This document shows, in pieces, positions 1-6,227 of a stretch of 9,800 bases of DNA. The stretch lies in NCBI GenBank assembly GCA_021736745.1, contig JAIPFG010000095.1, forward strand, positions 1 to 9,800. The letters run 5' to 3'. The notes under the pieces are model-generated. The model saw only the letters and a program-made list of their open reading frames with translations. It was not told where the DNA came from and did no database searches. The translations under genes were made by a program, and so were the position numbers. Source of the DNA: Pseudomonadales bacterium (lineage in GTDB: Bacteria; Pseudomonadota; Gammaproteobacteria; Pseudomonadales; IMCC2047). Numbering within the stretch: position 1 is the stretch's first letter; the number at the start of each line of letters is the position of its first letter.

Positions 1-761
1 AGAAAATACCCGAATATGATCGCCCATACCATAGAGGTGTATTCGAAAGGCGAAACCACCGATGCGGGGGCATAACGAAAAGCCTGGGTGATTGCCCAAA
101 ACCCGGCTAGCCCAAACAAACCACAGGAAACCAGCAATACCCATTCCATCATATTCGGACTCACCCATTCTTGAGGTGCTAATAGGCCTGACACAATAAT
201 AGATACGGGCAGCATGTAAAAAGTCAATGATAGGCTATTCTCCGTTTCCGAAAGCAGGCGTGAGGAAACAGCGACAACCGCATAGAGAAAAGTTGAAAGG
301 AATACCACCAATGCCGCAGGATGGAAGGTTTCTGAACCCGGTCTAAGGATCACCCAAACGCCAGCCAATCCCACCAAAATGGCAAACCAACGCCACGCAT
401 CGACCCGCTCGCCTAACACCAGGGTCGACAATAAGGCGACTAAGCTTGGTGCAATAAATGTAATGGCCAAGACACTCGCTAGCGGCTGATTAGCCAGTGC
501 GTAAAAGAATCCAAAATTAAGTAAAAAAGCAAGAATAGAACGTGCAAAATGCCAGCCTTTTCGAGAGGTTTTCAACTTCAGGAATTGACCGCGCAGCCCA
601 AGAAAAAAAATTAGAACTGCAATCGCTACCGTATTACGAATAAAAAGAACCTGATAAACGGAGTAACGGGAAGACAACCATTTGACTATAGCATCCAGGC
701 AAACCATAAAAAAAACACCCGCCAGCATCCATGCTATCCCTCTGAACTGGCGATTGATCAT
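1..761 (-). CDS. EamA/DMT-family permease, 3' end missing
   Basis: Reading leftward from an ATG at 761, the frame stays open to the window edge, giving 253 codons without the C-terminus. The translation begins MINRQFRGIAWMLAGVFFMV and is a chain of hydrophobic helices: I count about eight before the edge, against ten in a full protein. It has two similar halves, as expected for the drug/metabolite transporter superfamily (EamA domains). Typical pieces are an early D-A-x-V-K-W segment after helix 1, L-G-E-R at the end of the first half, and a late P-x-E-Y-T-S-M-V-W-A segment in the second half. It should be an inner-membrane exporter of a small metabolite, but the substrate cannot be read from sequence. 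The ATG at 761 has no clear Shine-Dalgarno. An in-frame ATG at 728 has AGAGGG upstream and is an alternative start. It lies 36 bp after yheU on the same strand and may be co-transcribed with it. Confidence 0.88.
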   Translation of the reverse strand, partial: MINRQFRGIAWMLAGVFFMVCLDAIVKWLSSRYSVYQVLFIRNTVAIAVLIFFLGLRGQFLKLKTSRKGWHFARSILAFLLNFGFFYALANQPLASVLAITFIAPSLVALLSTLVLGERVDAWRWFAILVGLAGVWVILRPGSETFHPAALVVFLSTFLYAVVAVSSRLLSETENSLSLTFYMLPVSIIVSGLLAPQEWVSPNMMEWVLLVSCGLFGLAGFWAITQAFRYAPASVVSPFEYTSMVWAIIFGYF

Positions 762-797
762 ATCGGTTGTTGTTGGAGTTGGTGCAGATATTGAGTC

Positions 798-1007
798 TCA
801 GACATCTTTTAACCGTATCTCACAGGTTTCTAATTGCTCATCATAAAGAATTAACGCCTCGCCAGACATGAGCTTTAACTTAACTTGCTCGACTTTTTCT
901 GCCAAAGAGATTTCACTCTCACCGTAATCGGTTCCATCACGTGTCACTAATTCTTGAATGAGATTATTTAACGTGTCAGGATTCAATGCCTGAAAAGGAA
1001 TTTCCAT
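798..1007 (-). CDS. yheU: YheU family protein (UPF0270)
   Basis: This 69-residue soluble protein opens MEIPFQALNPDTLNNLIQEL and continues with RDGTDYGE and a K-V-E-Q-V segment followed by S-G-E-A-L-I-L-Y. This is the layout of the UPF0270/YheU family (E. coli YheU opens with a similar IPWQ-L-PETL-NLIE pattern). The length fits the family. The function is not established for the family, and nothing in this sequence adds a catalytic motif. The start is the ATG at 1007, 12 bp after the stop of the transglycosylase-like gene. There is no good Shine-Dalgarno, so translation may be coupled to the gene upstream. The spacing and strand suggest one transcript from the lipoprotein gene through yheU to the EamA permease, but this is inferred from spacing only. 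Confidence 0.88.
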   Translation of the reverse strand: MEIPFQALNPDTLNNLIQELVTRDGTDYGESEISLAEKVEQVKLKLMSGEALILYDEQLETCEIRLKDV

Positions 1008-1019
1008 AAAAATAATGCT

Positions 1020-1664
1020 TTAAAAAAACAAACGACGAAACCAACCCGCATCTAATTTCTTTTTACAGGATTGGTATTGAGCGCCATAACGGCTGGCACG
1101 CACCTTTACCTTGGAGGCGGTTGCCACTAGCCATTTTTTCTGTTTATGAGAACCACGCCGATAGCCGCCCCAACCTTCGTGGTAATTCAAATATTGAATA
1201 CGCGCATCCCATTTAGATACTTTGTTAATTTGGTTGGTCTTATAGATAAACCACCCCATAAAATCGATGGCATCCTCAAAATCATCCCTATCCGCCCAGT
1301 GATTACCGGTTTCCTTAATATAGTCTTTCCAGGTATCTGTTTTTGCCTGTGAATAGCCAAATGCAGAACTTTTCCTACCCCACGGGATAATACCTAATAC
1401 ATAGTGCTTCGGTGGTTTAGCGTTACTTTTGAAGCTTGACTCCTGGTACATCATTGCCATCGGCACCTGAACCGGCGCACCCCATTTTTTCTGAGCCTTC
1501 TTCGCAGCTTTATACCAATCACGTTTTTCTTCAAAAATCTTACAAATGTTGTCTGGTTCCTTGGGTGGTTGGCTGGCGCAACTAAGCAACCCCACCCCTA
1601 ACAATGGAATAAATAAAATCATGACTATTTTTTTTCCACATTTCCTGTGGATAAGTCTGGGCAT
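1020..1664 (-). CDS. Lytic transglycosylase-like lipoprotein (SLT domain)
   Basis: From the ATG at 1664 this is a 214-residue protein. A basic n-region (PRLIHRKCGKK) precedes a hydrophobic stretch ending in the lipobox L-L-S-C, with the lipidated cysteine at residue 29, so it should be anchored to a membrane facing the periplasm. The mature part carries a transglycosylase SLT-like fold. AMMYQESSF supplies the likely catalytic glutamate (E75), FGYSQAKTDTW corresponds to the G-x-x-Q block, and YLNYHEGWGGY corresponds to the A-Y-N-A-G block. The predicted role is cleavage of peptidoglycan glycan strands during wall turnover; the exact subfamily (possibly Pfam SLT_4) is from memory. The frame is open back to an ATG at 1742, but that would put 26 extra residues ahead of the lipoprotein signal, so I prefer 1664. 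An ATG at 1622 would remove the basic n-region. Confidence 0.82.
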   Translation of the reverse strand: MPRLIHRKCGKKIVMILFIPLLGVGLLSCASQPPKEPDNICKIFEEKRDWYKAAKKAQKKWGAPVQVPMAMMYQESSFKSNAKPPKHYVLGIIPWGRKSSAFGYSQAKTDTWKDYIKETGNHWADRDDFEDAIDFMGWFIYKTNQINKVSKWDARIQYLNYHEGWGGYRRGSHKQKKWLVATASKVKVRASRYGAQYQSCKKKLDAGWFRRLFF

Positions 1665-1748
1665 ATAAATTGAGTAAATACCTAAAATAACGCTATACCT
1701 AGTACTTATGACAGATTGTGCAAATTTTAACCAAAAATACATTTTTTC

Positions 1749-1777
1749 AATACTTTCATTATGTTACATGTTGTCAA
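1749..1777 (-). promoter_or_regulatory. Candidate promoter for the transglycosylase-lipoprotein gene
   Basis: On the minus strand a perfect TTGACA -35 box (1772-1777) is followed after 17 bp by AGTATT (1749-1754), which matches the -10 consensus at only three positions. If real, transcription would begin near 1742, so the ATG there could hardly be used and translation would start at 1664. This is a motif match only. Confidence 0.3.
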
Positions 1778-1812
1778 TAGGCTTTTTATAGTTATCAAGA
1801 TTATTTTTTTTA

Positions 1813-1825
1813 TTTGCACTGCAAA
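1813..1825. promoter_or_regulatory. Perfect dyad TTTGCA-C-TGCAAA, operator-like
   Basis: Two six-base arms (1813-1818 and 1820-1825) are perfect inverted copies around a single C. The dyad lies about 150 bp upstream of the chosen start of the lipoprotein gene and about 340 bp upstream of the DUF3806-like gene. The size and spacing suit a dimeric regulator binding DNA in consecutive grooves, but no regulator can be named. Chance occurrence in AT-rich DNA is possible. Confidence 0.25.
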
Positions 1826-1920
1826 ATAACACGTCTTGTGCATAAATCGCCAATACCTTGACGCTTTATAATGCGCCAATAAATTAAATCATATCTGTTT
1901 AGGTTCAGATAGCTAGCCTG

Positions 1921-1951
1921 ACATATTAAAAATAATTTTTAAAATGTTTTT
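1921..1951 (+). terminator. Imperfect AT palindrome with T-run, possible terminator
   Basis: The arms 1921-1933 (ACATATTAAAAAT) and 1935-1947 (ATTTTTAAAATGT) pair at 12 of 13 positions around a single A, and the right arm runs into TTTTT. Stem plus T-run resembles an intrinsic terminator on the plus strand. However, the stem has only one G-C pair and would be weak, and no gene ends directly upstream. It could instead be a bent or protein-binding AT dyad. Confidence 0.28.
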
Positions 1952-2025
1952 CTAAGCTCTTTAATTATATAATTTTTATCTAAGGACTATGCTGCCAAAG
2001 ATAATTGGTGAATCTCTTGGCTCTA

Positions 2026-2054
2026 TTGACAGAGAAAAATAATCCCCTTAGGTT
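2026..2054 (+). promoter_or_regulatory. Candidate promoter for the DUF3806-like gene
   Basis: A perfect TTGACA (2026-2031) is followed after 17 bp by TAGGTT (2049-2054), which keeps the first, second and last -10 bases. Initiation near 2061 would give a leader of about 105 nt containing the hairpin at 2087-2123. The -10 box is poor, so this rests mainly on the -35 match and the position. Confidence 0.3.
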
Positions 2055-2086
2055 TGTACTTTCAATTGAGTCTTTCTTTTGGCAAT

Positions 2087-2123
2087 ATCAGCAACCGTCA
2101 CTACGTGAACAATTGTCGCTGAT
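2087..2123 (+). promoter_or_regulatory. Nested hairpin in the presumed 5' leader
   Basis: The outer arms ATCAGC (2087-2092) and GCTGAT (2118-2123) pair perfectly. Inside them TCAC (2098-2101) pairs with GTGA (2105-2108) around a three-base loop. The element ends 43 bp before the GTG start of the downstream gene. It does not match any riboswitch I recognise; it may affect mRNA stability or translation, or be fortuitous. Confidence 0.3.
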
Positions 2124-2166
2124 GTCTGTCAAAGCCATTATATGTTAGTCCAGGGTTAAAATATCC

Positions 2167-2688
2167 GTGAAATATATTCTATTAATGATTACCACTTTTA
2201 CGTTACTCCTGACCATGCCCTCTTATTCTCGACAGGTTCAGGAAATATCGGCCTTAACCACTGAGGAAGCTTCAAAACTGGATCGTCAGCGAAGCGCTGT
2301 CTCTCAGATAATGCGAGAAAATTTTGGATATGTAAAATTAGAAGGCTCTTTGTCGGATTTTTATTATCTGCAGAAAATTATAGATCGACAGTTAATTTCA
2401 AAAGATGAGGAGTCTTATCTCCAGGCACTTGGCGTGGTGTTAGGTGATATCATGGTAAGAAATTTAGGCCTAAAGTGGGTCACCGTAGATGACCGTTATG
2501 GGCATAGCCGTGCGCTCCAATACGAGGACAGTAACAACTTATTCTTCCCAATCACAATGATATCACGTCGGGTAAAAATGGGAGTACCTGTTGATATTCA
2601 AGCACTTTACAAAGAAACCGAACTGAATGTTAAAGCCCTGATCTATCAGCGCAGTAAATACCGCCCCGTACCTAAACCCAATTACTAA
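2167..2688 (+). CDS. Secreted DUF3806-like protein
   Basis: This 173-residue protein starts at GTG (2167), with AGGG about 11 bases upstream as the likely ribosome-binding site. The N-terminus (KYILLMITTFTLLLTMPSYS) is a Sec signal peptide with probable cleavage after S-Y-S near residue 21, so the mature protein is expected in the periplasm. The central part, YLQALGVVLGDIMVRNLGL followed by K-W-V-x-V-D-D-R-Y-G, then F-P-I-T-M-I-S-R-R and V-D-I-Q-A-L-Y, resembles the DUF3806 family as I remember it. That domain has no assigned function. No catalytic motif, membrane anchor or lipobox is visible. It stands alone on this strand, convergent with the ketoacyl synthase gene 91 bp away, so it appears to be a single-gene transcript. 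The family call is from memory and moderately sure; the secretion call is firmer. Confidence 0.78.
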   Translation: MKYILLMITTFTLLLTMPSYSRQVQEISALTTEEASKLDRQRSAVSQIMRENFGYVKLEGSLSDFYYLQKIIDRQLISKDEESYLQALGVVLGDIMVRNLGLKWVTVDDRYGHSRALQYEDSNNLFFPITMISRRVKMGVPVDIQALYKETELNVKALIYQRSKYRPVPKPNY

Positions 2689-2735
2689 CCGCTAGGTACG
2701 TAATTCAGATAAGGTGGCCATTTAATAATTCCCGC

Positions 2736-2755
2736 CAAAACCCATGCTATGGGTA
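2736..2755 (-). terminator. Hairpin after fabY, weak intrinsic terminator candidate
   Basis: On the minus strand, ACCCAT-AGC-ATGGGT forms a perfect 6-bp stem with a 3-base loop (2740-2754) and is followed by a short T run (TTT) and then GG. It begins about 25 bp after the stop of the ketoacyl synthase gene in the gap between convergent genes. The short T-run makes it a poor classical terminator. Confidence 0.33.
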
Positions 2756-2779
2756 CCCGCGCCAGCTAAGTTATCGGTA

Positions 2780-4690
2780 TTAGCACATATCCGCATATGG
2801 ATTTTTTAGATCCAGGCTAATTGCATTTTTGTAACCGTTAACTCGTATTTCAGCTTTGGTTAAAGATACGTCTTCGTCTTGTTTTACATCTTCGCCGAAT
2901 GAATAAATCGGTAACGATTTCCCCATCAAACATGCATCGTTATAGGCATTTGCACGTTCCTGCACTTCTTCATTGGACCTTTCATATGCGGCCATAATAC
3001 CTACACCATGTTTAGTTTCTAACATAGCCCGCACACGATGCGGGGCCAAAATACTGGCTGAGGCATTATTTCCACCGAAGCCTTTTGAGTTGATAATTGC
3101 CGCATCGATACCTTCTCTGCCAACTTCCTGATGATCCATCAATACCTTGAGATGACTTGACTGAATATCGTCCGCAAGATGATCTATTGTTTTAATGCCG
3201 GGAATATAACCATAGCGCCAAACTCCTAAACTCGCCACCAGTTGATCAGCAGCGGCAGAACCAATAGAGTGTCCCACATAGCTCTTAATCGCGGCAACAG
3301 GCCACTCACCTAAACCAAAAGTTTTACTGATTTCATTGAGAATACGCGATTCTGTCACACGGTTTTGTGGCGTGCTTGTACCATGAGCCTGTACGTAGGT
3401 ATTGCGGAGTGCCTGATCTCCAAGGATCGCACGCGTCGCCGCCACAGCTTTGGCCATGGTCAAATAATTCCCTATTCCGGGACTCGATATCGATTTTTTA
3501 TAGCCATCAGCATTAACAAAAACATCGGCAACGGCACCATAGATCGTCGCACCTAATTCGATTGCCAAGCTGTCATCAAAAAGCACTACATAATGAGCCG
3601 CTTCCGCAAGAGTGAACCCACAATTACTGGAAAAAGGCCTGCAAGCCCTTTGATGATTTGGCTCAGTTGCGCCAGGGTCTAATGCTAGTAATTCATCATC
3701 CTGGGCTAATGCGCCCATAGTGCGGTACCCTTCAATCACTTCCGGAGTAATCGGCGCTTCACTGGCGCCAACAATAACAACACGCTTGTTGCCACTTCGT
3801 ATATCATCCAAGCCCTGCTTTAGGTTATACAAAAAAGTGGCACAAGCGCCAATGTTAGCGCCCGTACCACCGAGACTGCCAATGATATAAGCATTCACGA
3901 AGTCGGCCGGCATTTCGGCAAAACCAAGCGGGCATTGTTTAGAGGTAACCCGCTTGCCTAACAGGCTGGCCTGTAACATTCCTCCTGTCCCATTTTGATC
4001 CAACTGACTCATCGCCGCACTGGCATAAACGCCCACCTGGTCCGGTGAAACATGAGCCAATACCGTATCCCAATCAATTCCCATAGATTTTATTGCGTCA
4101 GACGCCGCATAAACTGTCATTTGTAAGCCGCGTGGGTGGTTCCTTGACGGATACAGTTTGTCTGGCTTGAACCCCGTAGGCAATTGTCCGGCGCTTTTTA
4201 CTAGAGACTCCCGTGTATCCTGTAGCAACGTCATTAAATCACCCTTGATACAGACCTTAACCTGATCAGGATTATTGGCGAGTGTCTGAACACACCAATT
4301 CTGAGGTATATTCGTCGGCACATGGCGAGAACTTAAGATAAAGTTCATCGGTTCCCCTTCCACCGGAGACAATCTCGATAAAATGTGTTTTGGGATAGCT
4401 GCAGGATCGAACAGATTATTTTCCAGCTTTCTGACCAGGGTATTCGCATCCAAATATTGCTTGTTTGACGCTAGCCATTCAGGAAGGTCCAGCACTGGCC
4501 CTTCTGCTGACTGATAGACGCCATCCCTGACGGTCAACAAATTCATCAATATCGCCAAGTCGGTATAGGTTTGGTTAGCACTTGTTGAATCAAGCACATC
4601 TGCGATCATACGCCGATAAGAATGATGAAATGACGATCTGCCGGCAGGATTTATCCCACCAAAACCAACGATAACCGGTAACGATGACAA
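2780..4690 (-). CDS. fabY: FabY-like beta-ketoacyl-ACP synthase
   Basis: This 636-residue condensing enzyme opens MSSLPVIVGFGGINPAGRSS, closely matching the opening of Pseudomonas FabY (about 634 aa), and shares its unusual long N-terminal extension. In P. aeruginosa FabY starts fatty-acid synthesis by condensing acetyl-CoA with malonyl-ACP, replacing FabH. The thiolase-fold active site is complete: nucleophile Cys283 in GACATFLYNL, His436 in QAHGTSTP, Lys469 and His474 in KSYVGHSIG, and the gatekeeper F-G-G-N-N loop around Phe538. The last residues, K-N-P-Y-A-D-M-C, follow a C-terminal extension also typical of this subfamily. The start is TTG, chosen because AGGGG sits six bases upstream and the translation then aligns with family N-termini. 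The gene is divergent from an AraC/GlxA regulator across about 150 bp and convergent with the DUF3806-like gene. It is expected to act in the cytoplasm. Whether it is essential here depends on whether fabH exists elsewhere. Confidence 0.9.
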   Translation of the reverse strand: MSSLPVIVGFGGINPAGRSSFHHSYRRMIADVLDSTSANQTYTDLAILMNLLTVRDGVYQSAEGPVLDLPEWLASNKQYLDANTLVRKLENNLFDPAAIPKHILSRLSPVEGEPMNFILSSRHVPTNIPQNWCVQTLANNPDQVKVCIKGDLMTLLQDTRESLVKSAGQLPTGFKPDKLYPSRNHPRGLQMTVYAASDAIKSMGIDWDTVLAHVSPDQVGVYASAAMSQLDQNGTGGMLQASLLGKRVTSKQCPLGFAEMPADFVNAYIIGSLGGTGANIGACATFLYNLKQGLDDIRSGNKRVVIVGASEAPITPEVIEGYRTMGALAQDDELLALDPGATEPNHQRACRPFSSNCGFTLAEAAHYVVLFDDSLAIELGATIYGAVADVFVNADGYKKSISSPGIGNYLTMAKAVAATRAILGDQALRNTYVQAHGTSTPQNRVTESRILNEISKTFGLGEWPVAAIKSYVGHSIGSAAADQLVASLGVWRYGYIPGIKTIDHLADDIQSSHLKVLMDHQEVGREGIDAAIINSKGFGGNNASASILAPHRVRAMLETKHGVGIMAAYERSNEEVQERANAYNDACLMGKSLPIYSFGEDVKQDEDVSLTKAEIRVNGYKNAISLDLKNPYADMC

Positions 4691-4696
4691 AATTTT

Positions 4697-4701
4697 CCCC
4701 T
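4697..4701 (-). promoter_or_regulatory. Strong Shine-Dalgarno for the TTG start of fabY
   Basis: On the minus strand AGGGG lies six bases before the TTG at 4690. This strong site decides the start of fabY in favour of the non-ATG codon, since no in-frame ATG is nearby. Confidence 0.7.
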
Positions 4702-4707
4702 AAGAAC

Positions 4708-4719
4708 TGTGTAGACACA
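4708..4719. promoter_or_regulatory. Short dyad TGTGT-AG-ACACA in the fabY/regulator control region
   Basis: Perfect five-base arms surround AG, 18 bp upstream of the fabY start codon and inside the region shared with the divergent AraC regulator. A wider pair, CTGT (4707-4710) and ACAG (4721-4724), overlaps it. It could be an operator or part of the fabY leader. AraC-type proteins usually bind direct repeats, so linking it to the neighbour regulator is speculative. Confidence 0.25.
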
Positions 4720-4843
4720 TACAGCAACGTAAAACAGTATTTCTGAAGTTGCCAATTGATGAACTAAAGTATGGCAAATGTTACCGTTTTAAGTCATTTA
4801 CAATTAGTGTATATTAGCCATTTTTATTGGTTTATTGGCCAAA

Positions 4844-5854
4844 ATGACGAAAGAACGGCAAATGAAACATGTCACGGTGCTTGCAATACCCCGAGCACTG
4901 GGAACAAGTATTACTTTACCGATAGAAATGCTTAATGCTGCGGATGCCATCATGCGTATTCAAAGCCCTAGCCATTCAAAAATGGAGATAGAAATCGCCA
5001 GTATTGATGGCAACCCCGTTGAAATGACAGGCGGCATAGAAATCAGGCCTCACAAAAAGTTGGCCTTGATTGAATCAACAGATCTAGTAATGATTCCGGC
5101 CCTATGGGGTAACCCAAAACCCGTGATTCGGCAATACCCCTTCATTATCAAATGGATAAAAAAGCACCACGAAAATGGGGCTCTGATTTGCGCTACCGGC
5201 ACCGGTTGTTGTTTTTTAGCTGAAACAGGACTTCTGGATTACAAACCGGCCACAACACATTGGTATTACTTCAAGCAATTCAAAAAGAATTACCCGAGAG
5301 TAAAGTTGGAGACCAAAAGGTTTATTACCAGCACCGGCAATCTTTTTTGCGCCGGCCGCATTAATTCAATCACTAATCTCATGATCCACTTTATTGAACA
5401 ATTCTATAATCACGATATAGCGCGTCAAATCGAACAACATTTCGCTCACGAGATTAAACAATCCTATGAAAGTATATTCTATTCCTTTGATGAAGAATCA
5501 GTGCATCACGATGAAACGATTATACAGGCGCAACAATGGATGCTCAGAAACTATCCTAATGATTTTAAGTTACACAGCGTCGCCGAGCAATTTGATATGA
5601 GCCTTCGAACTTTCAATCGCCGGTTCAAACTGGCTACAGGTAGCACACCACTGGAATATTTACAGAAAATTAGAATTGGAACCGCCAAGGACCTACTGCA
5701 GGAAAGTAATTTAGGCATTTCAGAGATTAGCGCCAAAGTGGGATTTACTGACCCGAGTTATTTTGCGTCATTGTTTAAACGCCGTGTATCATTGTCACCC
5801 CGAGAGTACCGAAAACTGGTTCGGGCTAAACTTTTTAGTGTTACAACCATTTAA
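4844..5854 (+). CDS. GlxA-type AraC transcriptional regulator
   Basis: The N-terminal part (residues about 8-185 from the ATG at 4844) is a DJ-1/PfpI (class I amidotransferase-like) domain: KHVTVLAIP strand, PIEMLNAAD, a central LVMIPALWG, and FLAETGLLD. The C-terminal part (about 235-330) is an AraC DNA-binding domain with two helix-turn-helices, the first around HSVAEQFDMSLRTFNRRF (from residue 244) and the second around ISEISAKVGFTDPSYFASLF (about 292-311). This is the GlxA architecture: a cytoplasmic regulator whose DJ-1 domain probably senses a ligand rather than acting as an enzyme. The usual C-T-G at the nucleophile elbow reads G-T-G-C-C here, so no catalytic activity is expected. Starts are uncertain: TTG 4835, ATG 4844 and ATG 4862 (MKHVTVLAIP, the usual family beginning) are all in frame and none has a strong Shine-Dalgarno. 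Being divergent from fabY, it may control fabY or itself. Confidence 0.9.
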   Translation: MTKERQMKHVTVLAIPRALGTSITLPIEMLNAADAIMRIQSPSHSKMEIEIASIDGNPVEMTGGIEIRPHKKLALIESTDLVMIPALWGNPKPVIRQYPFIIKWIKKHHENGALICATGTGCCFLAETGLLDYKPATTHWYYFKQFKKNYPRVKLETKRFITSTGNLFCAGRINSITNLMIHFIEQFYNHDIARQIEQHFAHEIKQSYESIFYSFDEESVHHDETIIQAQQWMLRNYPNDFKLHSVAEQFDMSLRTFNRRFKLATGSTPLEYLQKIRIGTAKDLLQESNLGISEISAKVGFTDPSYFASLFKRRVSLSPREYRKLVRAKLFSVTTI

Positions 5855-5899
5855 TCTGAAATAAAACCCCGATTATTCAAGAAAAAAGTTGTTATAACG

Positions 5900-6160
5900 A
5901 TGAAAAAATTTACCAAGTGGTATGCCCGTATTTCGCGATATTCCACGCTGACGCTTATCATCATCACCCTTTGTGTCAGCAGTTACCTATGGTGGAATCG
6001 AACGATTATTTATTATGAGCCCTATTGCAAATCCTCGGCTGATATAAAATTTCAAGAACAATATTCGAATAGTAACGATTGTGACACGGCGGTTTTTAAC
6101 CATCTTTCCCAGCCAGATAATGCTTGCCTTCAGGCTGGCTGCCGACGTGTTGTGAAATAA
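5900..6160 (+). CDS. Unrecognised small single-span membrane protein with four tail cysteines
   Basis: I do not recognise this 86-residue protein. A basic N-terminus (MKKFTKWYARISR) precedes one hydrophobic segment at about residues 15-32 (LTLIIITLCVSSYLWW), so the short N-tail should be cytoplasmic and the roughly 50-residue tail periplasmic. The tail is polar and holds Cys43, Cys61, Cys76 and Cys81, enough for two disulfides; Cys25 lies in the membrane span. The segment could also be an uncleaved signal anchor or a signal peptide, but there is no lipobox and no clear cleavage site. The ATG at 5900 has only a weak A/G-rich stretch upstream. It starts 45 bp after the AraC regulator with no terminator between, so read-through is possible, and it is convergent with pgsA. 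Coding status rests on length, signal-anchor logic and position; homologues were not checked. Confidence 0.6.
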   Translation: MKKFTKWYARISRYSTLTLIIITLCVSSYLWWNRTIIYYEPYCKSSADIKFQEQYSNSNDCDTAVFNHLSQPDNACLQAGCRRVVK

Positions 6161-6195
6161 AGAAAAGAAAATACCGATGCGGGTGATTTTAGAGC

Positions 6196-6223
6196 CTTAC
6201 CGTTAATTTAGCATAAACGGAAG
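6196..6223. terminator. Hairpin between convergent genes, 3'-end element candidate
   Basis: CTT-a-CCGTT (6196-6204) pairs with AACGGAAG (6216-6223) with one bulged A and an 11-base loop. It lies in the 67-bp gap between the convergent membrane-protein gene and pgsA. There is no T-run on either strand, so it is at best an mRNA 3'-end stabiliser or a weak terminator. Confidence 0.3.
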
Positions 6224-6227
6224 TGGT

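Larger units (their letters stand above)
1743..2166. other. AT-rich non-coding region with several structured elements
   Basis: This divergent intergenic stretch has no convincing protein-coding frame. It is clearly richer in A and T than the flanking genes. It contains, in order, a candidate leftward promoter, a TTTGCA dyad, a 6-bp hairpin TATCTG-N8-CAGATA (1892-1911), a long imperfect AT palindrome followed by T residues (1921-1951), a perfect TTGACA box (2026-2031) and a nested hairpin (2087-2123) just ahead of the DUF3806-like gene. A TTGACG box at 1858-1863, 16 bp ahead of TAAATT (1880-1885), could start a short RNA ending at the AT palindrome. No tRNA cloverleaf and no series of GGA-loop hairpins typical of Rsm/Csr small RNAs was seen. 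Confidence 0.5.

Noticed and set aside
1146..1352. Plus-strand frame of 68 codons opposite the lipoprotein gene
   Set aside because: It is an antisense shadow of a well-supported SLT-like gene, with no ribosome site or family features. The same holds for plus-strand frames at 3365-3556, 6370-6612, 6849-7031, 8738-8968 and 9518-9712, and minus-strand frames at 5551-5736 and 7706-7906.
1665..1742. Longer start for the transglycosylase-like gene at 1742
   Set aside because: It places 26 residues before a normal lipoprotein signal, and the candidate promoter would start transcription at about that base.
1989..2042. 17-codon frame starting ATG at 1989 behind AAGGA
   Set aside because: The AAGGA is only two bases from the ATG, too close for normal initiation, and there is no other support for coding.
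1743..2166. Rsm/Csr-type small RNA gene, considered because gacA is in the window
   Set aside because: There is no series of GGA motifs in hairpin loops and no GacA upstream box of the TGTAAG...CTTACA kind.
6161..6227. tRNA gene next to pgsA, as in some Pseudomonas genomes
   Set aside because: The 67-bp gap is too short for a tRNA and shows no cloverleaf arms or T-loop sequence.
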